The position numbers and the translations under genes are program-made. A DNA stretch of 64,000 nt. Origin: Zoroaster sp. YZ-2022. Lineage: Eukaryota; Echinodermata; Asteroidea; Forcipulatida; Zoroasteridae. Location: assembly GCA_029582265.1 (NCBI GenBank), contig CM055835.1, positions 11,480,041 through 11,544,040 of the forward strand, in the 5' to 3' direction. The notes under the pieces are model-generated. The model was not told the origin of the DNA, did not search any database, and saw only the letters and a program-made list of their open reading frames with translations. Positions 59,901-64,000 of this stretch are shown here, piece by piece (within the stretch, counting starts at the first letter, position 1; each line of letters opens with the position of its first letter).

Positions 59901-62900
59901 TACAGGATATTTCTTACTTGGTTCTAAAATCTAACTGGGCACCATTATAGCTTCAATTGTACCAATGTTCTGTATCAAATTTTAGTTGTGCACTCTTTGT
60001 GACGGAATTCCAGCGTATCAGTTATTTAAGAATGCATCCTGTATTTGAAGTGGGGCTCTAAGCAAATATCAATAGTTGACTTTTCCCCAGGTTTAGAGAG
60101 GTTTGTCATAAGGAAACTAAACAACATAAGTTTTATTATCACAATCCAAGGTAAAAATTTGTAATAAATTTTTTCCAAACCCCTTTTGTCTCAAATTCAG
60201 CCTAGTGTCCAATTGGAGGGAATTTTTTTTACCCCTATTACGATGACACATACAACATCACCAATATTTTGAGTGTTTGAAAAAAAACTTGCCAATTCTT
60301 GGGTGATTTGGTCAACTGAAGGAGTGACTTTGCAAGGGCAACATGTAGGGCTGTGTTTCGGATATTTTCGAACCGGACACCAAAAATCAGGAAACTTTGG
60401 ATACCCGGATTATACCCGTTTTCATTTTTGTTGAAAACATGACGCCGGTGGTATACAAATACATGTACTGTAAATGGTAACACAATTATTGTAAACAGAT
60501 CTCTTTTTTCCGGTTGTTTCCCTGATAGCCAGAAGGTTGCTCATGTTAAACCATTCCTGAAGAAACCCAATTTGGACAAGGAAGTTTTCAAGAACTACCG
60601 ACCTGTTGCGAATTTAAAGTACCTTGGAAAAACAATCGAGAGAGTGATATGGCCTGACTTTCTAGACAAAGTTACAACATGAGCTGCTGTGTATTGTATG
60701 CTGCAGAATCAAAATCTTGTCTTCAGCACATACAAAACACAGCAGCTCATGTTGTAACTTTGTCCAGAAAGTCAGGCCATATCACTCCAATCTTGAAAGA
60801 ACTGCACTGGCTAACTGTTTCACAGAGAATAGTTTTAAACTTATGCTAATTGTTCACAAATCTTTTAATAACATTGCTCCAATTTATATTTCTGAACTGC
60901 TTATAAAGTCTACATTCCATCACGCAATTTGCGCTCCAGCAACATGTCACTCCTAAAGGAACCAACTTCAAAACTAGGGCTGTGCGTTTTCGGATATTTT
61001 TGGAACCGGATACCGAAATCAGGAAAGTTCGGATACCCGTTTTCATTCTTGTTGAAAACATGCCTCCTTTGGTGTACAAATACATGTAAACGTTAACAAA
61101 ATTGACCTTTATAATACAGAGGATACCATATTTAATTCGATCTTTATTAAAGTATAACATCTTGGTGACAAAATATTGTATTAATTTACGGAAAGTTATT
61201 TCTGAAATAAAACCGTAAAAATTGATCGCGCGCACACATGGCTGGTGCATCACGCAGCTACAGCGGCCTCGCACGTGACTGTGCATGTGTCAGGGAGTGA
61301 CTACCATCATCAGAAGACAATAATCACTGGTGCGTGCGTGATCAGAGCGCATGCGTATAGCAAGTTGACTTTAATGTTCATGTCACAAACACGTGTTGAA
61401 TAATGTCATTGGTCAAAGGCGATGTGGGCGGAACTAACCCGTTGTGAGAAAACATTCATGTGCTTGCGCCTTGCCGCGCCCCTGCCTTCTAAATAAGGAT
61501 ATCCCGTACGCCATGTTGGCTTTGGATAAGGACATGATTTTGCGTACTAAAATAATATTTGATATTATTAAACTAACAAACTGCAAAAAATTAACGAATC
61601 TAAAATCAGAACTTGAATATTAATATGTTTCTATCACAATGAACTTTAGTTAAATGTCAATAAACCTGTCAATAAACATTGTTTCTTGAAAGAATGAATT
61701 TTTACCAATTTGGGCCCCTTTTTCTCAAAATGGGACCAAACTTGACTATTCCCTGTTGAACGTGGCATCGTGTTGATCGGTCAGTCAAGAAATGAGTCTA
61801 AAATTTAGGATGCGCACTCATCAAAAAATAACTTAACAAAACGTATCGGTGTAAGTTTTGTCTACTTTTTAATTAGTATTCAGCCAATTTGTCCCTTCCA
61901 TCAATGTTTGACGATCCATAATTCGCAGCTCATCATAAGCAACCGCATTTCGTCCCTCATAAACGTCTTTTCAACTGATAGGAGATTAGGTGATTATAAA
62001 AATATGCTGCCCAATTGAAAGGATCAAACCCGCAACCAATAATACCTTTCAAATCCGACTGATTATGGATCCTATGTTGGTTTCAAAGACAATGACCGAC
62101 GTAACACCTCCTTTTTTATGTCTTTCTTTTGAAACAAACTGTCACCTTGTCGGCAAATGTAATACACAAGAGAGCTCGGTATCGGTGGGTAAATAAATGT
62201 AAATGTTGGTGATATGCTGAGGGATGGTCGGTGGCACATCAAAATAATTACACAACAAAACCAATTTCAACACTACTTTTTTATTAGGACAACAATTAAT
62301 GTGGACGTCCCCGATAATAAAATCCCCTCTATTAACGCATCATGGTGCACACTCCAGTGCAGACATAAAGCAACAGTTATTGTCCCACTAATCCAATTAC
62401 TGTGAACAATAGGCAAACAATCCATCGTGAGCAGCTAGTTTAATACTTGTTTGTAGCATGCAGCCAGGTCTTAATGATTGGATACAATGTATCGGTTGGA
62501 CAAAAGTGTATGGAAAATGTCCGTAAAATACTACAAATGCGTTATCTTGAATAAAATTGCTCCTAAAAGTGTAAACAGTACATTGTTCAATAGTAAAAAA
62601 TTTCTGTTCACACCGCTGAAATGGTAAGTCCCAATTTTAAAAAGTCGTTTACGGGTACTCGGAACCGGGTAATGACAGTTTCAGTCGGGTATCCGGATAC
62701 CCGGCATAACCCTATTCAAAACGGAACTGGGGTGATAGGTCTTTTTCTGTCACGGCTCTGAGACTCTGGAATCATCTTCCAACTAAACTCAAATCTTGTC
62801 ATAGTATAACTAGATTTAAGTCGCTGCTTAAAACTCATCTTATGTCACAATTCTTCAAAGATGATGTATATTTGTAATTGCATTGTACATGTATCTCGGT

Positions 62901-63903
62901 ACATAAGTTTTTCCTATGCAAGCATTGTATATTGTTTGTATTCATGTTTTTTCTTTGTTTCCGCACCTTGAGTGCTCAGCAGGGTGGATATGTGCATGCT
63001 ACAAATCTTTATTATTATTATTAACAAAATTTACCTTTATAATACAGAGGATACCATACTTTTCTTTTCTTTATTGTGTCATTTTTTATAAAAGTAAGAC
63101 CTCGTGGTAAAATGAGTACCTGTACTGTATTTACTGAGTTATTTCTGAAATAAAACTGATCGCTACAAAAGCGTCTGTCTTTGATAACCAGAGTTACAAA
63201 TGTACGATGTTCAAAAGAAAGCCCCATTGATCACACGCACGGACGCATGCAGCGGCCTACCTAAACATCACACGTGACTGAGTCAGGAGACTAGAAAGCA
63301 GTGTCACTGCACTATGGTCATTGGTGTGTGCGTGATCACAGCGCTGGTTGGTTCATGTTTACAAAACACGTGTTGAATGATCTCAATGGTCAAAAGACGA
63401 TGTGGGCGGAACCCATTGGGGGAAAACAATTCATGTGCTTGCGCCTTGCCGTGCCCCTGCCTTCTAAATAAGGATATCCCGTACGTCATGTTGGCTTTGG
63501 ATTATGATTTTTTTAGGACATGATTTTGGCCGTACTAAAATAATCTTATATTAAATTATTATAAGAGCGTAACTCTCAGGATGCCTCTCTTGTGTTTGTC
63601 GTAAGTGTCTCGGGATTCCCCGGCAGCGTTGAAAAATCTCAAGATTGTCTTGGCCACCCTTAGAAATCCCCGGACGTCGTCATTTCCGCACGAGAGAGGG
63701 AAAGGTCATTATGGCATTTTTTCCCGATCTTTTCTGCCATGCCGCGGCTTATAGAACATGTTACAGTTGACCTCATCACTTGTTACAGTTGCTTACATTT
63801 GAGGGGCTTTCTTACAACTACAGGTCACAACGATGTAGTGGCAGTTCTGAAAAAAGCTTCAAGAGATAATCCACCATCATCCACATCATGTGAAGCAGAT
63901 TAA
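41516..63903 (+). CDS. TNNI3K: TNNI3K-like ankyrin-repeat protein (11 exons; 5' and probably 3' incomplete)
   Basis: Eleven exons with consensus splice sites and matching phases join into about 413 codons. The product begins with a helical segment ([22 protein letters not shown]) like the N-terminal coiled coil of TNNI3K. Ten ankyrin repeats follow, with signatures such as [67 protein letters not shown] and [10 protein letters not shown]. Repeat number, order and diagnostic phrases agree with TNNI3K, a tyrosine-kinase-like family Ser/Thr kinase whose ankyrin half precedes the kinase domain. The start codon is not in the first visible exon, so a 5' exon lies upstream. The last exon reaches an in-frame TAA at 63901 just where the linker to the kinase should begin. 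Coding exons are 41516-41627, 43339-43445, 44736-44833, 46132-46242, 46660-46758, 49037-49181, 51472-51616, 53572-53676, 57187-57281, 59532-59678 and 63824-63889 or 63903. Confidence 0.9.
41840..42970. mobile_element. Candidate piggyBac-like element, internally deleted
   Basis: The left end CTCTTTCCTGCCGG follows TTTA. The right end CCGGGTAGAAAGAG precedes TTAA (42971-42974), and the two ends are approximately inverted. An internal frame from 42135 begins [14 protein letters not shown] and continues into an acidic stretch ([19 protein letters not shown]), as in N-termini of piggyBac transposases, then stops at 42348. The catalytic region is absent. It lies in a TNNI3K intron. Confidence 0.5.
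41937..41976 (+). repeat. Short tandem repeat (TTGTTTTGTC)n
   Basis: Four perfect 10-bp units at the left end of the candidate piggyBac element. Confidence 0.85.
43339..43445 (+). CDS. TNNI3K: TNNI3K exon b: start of ankyrin repeat 1
   Basis: Acceptor cattttag|TGATG and donor GGAG|gtaaag. It is 107 bp, completing TG|T Cys from the previous exon. It encodes [13 protein letters not shown] and [15 protein letters not shown], the latter matching the opening of TNNI3K ankyrin repeat 1. Confidence 0.88.
43562..44475 (+). repeat. Intronic duplicated segment
   Basis: Two copies of about 150 bp, at 43562-43740 and 44330-44475, share CTTCTATTGCCCT / CTCTATTGCCCTCG, CCATAGACATTCT and GATATTCTAATGGAAGT. 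They lie between exons b and c of the TNNI3K gene with about 600 bp between them. Confidence 0.7.
44736..44833 (+). CDS. TNNI3K: TNNI3K exon c: ankyrin repeats 1-2
   Basis: Acceptor ttgtgtatag|GTTGC, donor TTTAAG|gtgaga. It is 98 bp and encodes [16 protein letters not shown] and [11 protein letters not shown], the end of repeat 1 and the start of repeat 2. The phase closes exactly to 0. Confidence 0.88.
45261..45601. mobile_element. piggyBac-type MITE, related termini
   Basis: It starts CCATCCTATAGG after TTAA (45257-45260) and ends GGGCATAGGAGGG before TCAA (45602-45605), so one target copy has a point change. A partial related end, TTAACCCTCCTA, follows at 45717. It lies in a TNNI3K intron. 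Confidence 0.6.
46132..46242 (+). CDS. TNNI3K: TNNI3K exon d: ankyrin repeats 2-3
   Basis: Acceptor tgtccacccag|GGT, donor GCTCAG|gtatgt. It is 111 bp in phase 0 and encodes [16 protein letters not shown] and [14 protein letters not shown]. Acidic and glycine positions of the ankyrin consensus are intact. Confidence 0.9.
46660..46758 (+). CDS. TNNI3K: TNNI3K exon e: ankyrin repeats 3-4
   Basis: Acceptor cttgttctcag|GTC, donor GATCAG|gtaata. It is 99 bp in phase 0 and encodes [16 protein letters not shown] and [14 protein letters not shown]. The 33-codon length equals one ankyrin repeat. Confidence 0.9.
47404..48752 (+). mobile_element. Repeat element with internal 450-bp tandem units; Helitron-like right end
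   Basis: It starts near AGCTGTTTCGCAGCGAAACA. Inside, tandem units begin at about 47585, 48050 and 48500 (GACGTCAT..ATCAGGTGTCAAGTTACACT, TATTGTAGGTCGTTACCCAC, GAGCGCCCTCTAGCGACA). It ends with AGCGAAACAGCTGG, the hairpin GTATTCGTCCACGAATAC and AATTGAGCTCTAG. A hairpin shortly before a CTAG|T end resembles a Helitron 3' terminus, but no clear 5' TC end or Rep/helicase ORF was seen. It lies in the TNNI3K intron between exons e and f. Confidence 0.5.
49037..49181 (+). CDS. TNNI3K: TNNI3K exon f: ankyrin repeats 4-5
   Basis: The acceptor is taken as ccatttattgaag|GTT, because only this joins HDQ to [13 protein letters not shown] in phase 0. The pyrimidine-rich acceptor at 48998 would put a stop 14 codons in. 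The donor is GATG|gtaggt. The exon also encodes [15 protein letters not shown]. The acceptor has a weak polypyrimidine tract, so it is the least certain splice site of the gene. Confidence 0.8.
49389..50540 (+). repeat. Minisatellite, 7 units of 165 bp
   Basis: Units starting GATGGGCAAACAAGAACTTC begin at 49391, 49556, 49718, 49883, 50048, 50213 and 50378. Spacing is 165 bp except one 162-bp unit lacking TCT. Units differ by only a few substitutions (AACCTTCTAG versus AACATTCTAG), so the array is recent. It lies in the TNNI3K intron between exons f and g. Confidence 0.95.
50815..51188 (+). mobile_element. tRNA-Leu-derived SINE, family A
   Basis: The head is TGTCGTGGCCGAGCGGTC with a B box GGTTCGAATC. 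It has the same body and GCGCTATATAAATCC(A)(ATT)n tail as the 15.1-kb copy. It is slightly fuller, retaining the CACCCAGGGGTTAAATGGGT block missing there. It is in the TNNI3K intron before exon g. Confidence 0.88.
51472..51616 (+). CDS. TNNI3K: TNNI3K exon g: ankyrin repeats 5-7
   Basis: Acceptor ttttgttttag|TTAAT, donor CATGT|gtaagt. It is 145 bp and encodes [20 protein letters not shown] and [10 protein letters not shown]. The VNIYGDT phrase is characteristic of TNNI3K repeat 6-7. Confidence 0.9.
51665..51810 (+). repeat. Dispersed repeat, inverse copy of 20704-20860
   Basis: It carries CCAACACCATGCATGGGCTA, TACAGTACTGAGTCTATCAA and AGCTGTTGGAGTTTGATGGG. It lies in the TNNI3K intron after exon g. 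Confidence 0.6.
52137..52511 (+). mobile_element. tRNA-derived SINE, family A variant
   Basis: The head is GTGCCATGGTCGAGCGGTTT with anticodon arm ATCAGATTTGTGTTCTGATG and B box GGTTCGAATCC. The body and (ATT)n tail match family A. The altered anticodon arm marks a subfamily or an old copy. Confidence 0.85.
52722..53135 (+). mobile_element. tRNA-Leu-derived SINE, family B
   Basis: The same tRNA-Leu head (GTCGTGGCCGTGCGGTCTAG, B box GGTTCGAGTCCCGG) is joined to a different body (CCTTCGGATGGGACGTAAAG, CCCAGAATAAAGAGGC) and apparently ends in poly(A) near 53120. It differs from family A in both body and tail. Confidence 0.75.
53572..53676 (+). CDS. TNNI3K: TNNI3K exon h: ankyrin repeats 7-8
   Basis: Acceptor ttttgatgcag|TGCC, donor ACAGAG|gttagt. 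It is 105 bp, phase 2 to phase 2, and encodes [15 protein letters not shown] and [10 protein letters not shown]. Confidence 0.88.
53729..54053 (-). mobile_element. TTAA-flanked MITE, copy 2 (inverted)
   Basis: It begins CCCTAACTCCCTAGGCCC after TTTA and ends near GGGAAGGTTACGG. It is the reverse complement of the 40.6-kb copy throughout, with eroded target sites. It lies in the TNNI3K intron after exon h. Confidence 0.75.
54255..54345 (+). repeat. (GTATAT)n/(GTAT)n microsatellite
   Basis: Hexanucleotide units pass into GTAT tetranucleotides. Preceded at 54183-54215 by (CTTTGTCTTT)n. Confidence 0.95.
54702..54968 (-). CDS. Small ORF with signal-peptide-like N-terminus, unrecognised
   Basis: The 88-codon ORF begins [18 protein letters not shown], a typical hydrophobic signal sequence with a possible cleavage after LYA. 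It continues with a short region holding one cysteine ([12 protein letters not shown]). A possible donor (CGG|gtacatg) occurs near its end. It lies about 230 bp downstream of the exon end at 55200 on the same strand, but the phase does not join the two. It may be a separate secreted product, a downstream exon fragment or chance. Confidence 0.25.
   Translation of the reverse strand: MGFLGVFVLLSLALLSISRPLYAAPDQQFPHIAEFDVTNIFLFNLIRDNGGTVTLKSSRTACYLHNMTLNFSHKLFVKRVHVICIFVK
55200..55755 (-). pseudogene. Gene-like ORF with chromo/Tudor-like segment, interrupted by a frameshift
   Basis: Read on the - strand, an acceptor (ttttattttcacag|AATTA) precedes ATG at 55746. The frame begins [16 protein letters not shown] and contains a beta-barrel-like segment ([20 protein letters not shown], then YLDKEW). 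It resembles the small chromo/Tudor-like domains that open some uncharacterised, TE-associated invertebrate ORFs. Coding continuity shifts frame near 55535-55550 and resumes as [37 protein letters not shown] and [10 protein letters not shown]. It ends at a good donor, TTT|gtaagg, at 55199. Together the parts look like one protein of about 180 residues broken by a small deletion. A short intron or an assembly error at the shift is the alternative. The domain assignment is from pattern only. Confidence 0.5.
55855..56020. repeat. Hairpin with arms of about 65 bp
   Basis: The arm 55855-55921 pairs with 55950-56020 (GTGAAAATAAAATAGCACAT against ATGTGCTATTTTATTTTCAC). The loop is about 28 bp. The right arm has a longer C run. 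It could be a solo foldback MITE. It lies just upstream of the - strand ORF at 55.2-55.75 kb. Confidence 0.8.
56867..56952 (+). repeat. (AT)n then (TTTA)n microsatellite
   Basis: About 16 AT units followed by about 13 TTTA units. Confidence 0.95.
57187..57281 (+). CDS. TNNI3K: TNNI3K exon i: ankyrin repeat 8
   Basis: Acceptor tatttttcag|TGCTTG, donor ACACAG|gtcagt. It is 95 bp and encodes [18 protein letters not shown] and [10 protein letters not shown], a strongly diagnostic TNNI3K segment. Degenerate copies of its 3' boundary recur in the following intron. Confidence 0.92.
57282..59475 (+). repeat. Diverged tandem copies of the exon i 3' end and adjoining intron
   Basis: Blocks similar to the exon i/intron junction recur downstream. 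The GGACACACAGGTCAGTGGGT junction reappears as CATGCTGGTCAGTG and AGATCAGTGGGTGAACCTA at 57590-57640 and AGATCACTGGTTGAACCTAT at 57890-57915, each followed by TTTGTCAATC-like sequence. Further blocks (GGTACC..CTCAATAAGGC, TCTCCTTTTACC) recur at 57430, 57770, 59230 and 59395. The third hAT copy is inserted in this array. Confidence 0.6.
58031..59137. mobile_element. hAT-like element family A, copy 3 (complete, non-autonomous)
   Basis: It begins TAGGCTTGGGCGATGACACG and ends ATTGCCCAAGCCTA, with perfect target duplications CCTAAAGA at 58023-58030 and 59138-59145. At 1,107 bp it is the longest of the three copies and lies in the intron between exons i and j of the TNNI3K gene. It has no transposase. 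Confidence 0.9.
59532..59678 (+). CDS. TNNI3K: TNNI3K exon j: ankyrin repeats 9-10
   Basis: Acceptor ttcttattacag|CATTG, donor AGAGAG|gtgagt. It is 147 bp and encodes [20 protein letters not shown] and [12 protein letters not shown], the ninth and the start of the tenth repeat. Confidence 0.9.
60347..60500. mobile_element. hAT-like family B, left part of an older copy interrupted by a LINE
   Basis: This stretch (GGGCTGTGTTTCGGATATTT...) aligns with the first 130 bp of the young copy at 60975, including the TTGTTGAAAACATG block. It stops where the LINE begins, and its continuation is found at 63024. Confidence 0.75.
60505..63023 (+). pseudogene. CR1/L2-type LINE fragment, internally deleted and split by a hAT insertion
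   Basis: At 60510-60650 the frame reads [20 protein letters not shown] and [20 protein letters not shown], the N-terminal RT motif of CR1/L2-like LINEs. The fingers/palm part is missing. Sequence resumes at 60700-60966 with the thumb-type region ([37 protein letters not shown]). It is then interrupted by a hAT element with a TTCAAAAC duplication, and continues at 62723 with [17 protein letters not shown] and [10 protein letters not shown], a stop, and a 3' tail ending in (TTA)n. A segment at 60650-60690 is an inverted copy of 60733-60778. The insertion interrupts an older hAT copy. Confidence 0.8.
60975..62714. mobile_element. hAT-like DNA element family B, young complete copy (non-autonomous)
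   Basis: Termini are TAGGGCTGTGCG at the left and GGCATAACCCTA at the right, roughly inverted. They are flanked by perfect 8-bp duplications TTCAAAAC (60967-60974 and 62715-62722), the hAT signature. No transposase ORF is visible in its 1,740 bp. Both ends carry the palindromic-rich GGATACCCG motif. It sits inside the LINE described above. Confidence 0.88.
63024..63566. mobile_element. hAT-like family B, right part of the older copy
   Basis: It resumes at AACAAAATTTACC and follows the young copy's 61095-61560 with many substitutions and indels, including CCTGCCTTCTAAATAAGG and ATGTTGGCTTTGG. It ends about 260 bp before the last TNNI3K exon without a recognisable right terminus, so it is truncated or decayed. 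Confidence 0.75.
63824..63903 (+). CDS. TNNI3K: TNNI3K exon k: end of ankyrin repeat 10, with stop or alternative donor
   Basis: Acceptor caactacag|GTCAC. It encodes [19 protein letters not shown] and then TSCEAD before TAA at 63901. A possible donor TCAT|gtgaag at 63890 would remove the stop and lead to a downstream kinase exon. A stronger donor, GCT|gtaaga at 63918, lies after the stop. The sequence therefore shows either a short ankyrin-only form or an exon whose true 3' end is 63889. Confidence 0.75.
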
Positions 63904-64000
63904 GATCTTTATTTGCTGTAAGAAAGTTATCTCTATATTCAGAATGTGTACGCCATTATTCAACACCATTCCTATCTGTGAACACATGGATTAATAGCAT

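Overview
This is AT-rich, intron-rich animal genomic DNA dominated by mobile-element remains. A tRNA-Leu(CAA)-derived SINE family, Penelope-like elements, hAT and TTAA-flanked MITEs, CR1/L2-type LINE sequence and many (ACATGT)n stretches suggest a marine invertebrate deuterostome, most likely an echinoderm. That assignment is inference: no species-diagnostic gene is present.

Two protein genes are recognised with confidence, both on the + strand. At the left edge are the last two exons (1702-1809, 5045-6037) of a DIPK1/FAM69-family protein, a cysteine-rich secretory-pathway pseudokinase-like protein with an EF-hand loop. In the right third (41516-63903), eleven exons in consistent splice phase encode ten ankyrin repeats that match TNNI3K (cardiac ankyrin-repeat kinase) repeat for repeat. 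Its start exon and kinase domain lie outside the window, or the kinase is bypassed by an in-frame stop at 63901. On the - strand are a clean first exon of a THAP zinc-finger gene (34172-34468) and a frameshifted gene-like ORF of unknown function (55200-55755).

Region by region: 1-8.8 kb is the DIPK1 3' part with MITEs and a Penelope terminal fragment. 8.8-9.7 kb is a complete non-autonomous hAT with an 8-bp target duplication. 12-17.8 kb holds old repeats, an inverted-repeat element interrupted by SINEs, and a 494-bp foldback element. 18.8-19.9 kb is a Penelope-like element with GIY-YIG endonuclease. 21.1-21.7 kb carries a cluster of YY1-like motifs. 23-29 kb holds decayed tandem arrays. 28.9-31.5 kb is a broken non-LTR retrotransposon. 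34-36.3 kb has the THAP exon and a palindrome of about 1.05 kb. 37.8-39 kb has a second hAT copy and an inverted Penelope-terminal pair. 40.6-64 kb is TNNI3K, whose introns hold a 7 x 165-bp minisatellite, tandem GACGTCAT arrays, SINEs, MITEs, a third hAT copy, and a three-level nested insertion (hAT / LINE / hAT) at 60.3-63.6 kb.

The two main genes show no sign of functional coupling. The most interesting material is in the repeats: dated nesting, LINE/SINE tail sharing, TE-borne regulatory-like motifs and long inverted repeats able to form dsRNA. I did not find a convincing new enzymatic system.
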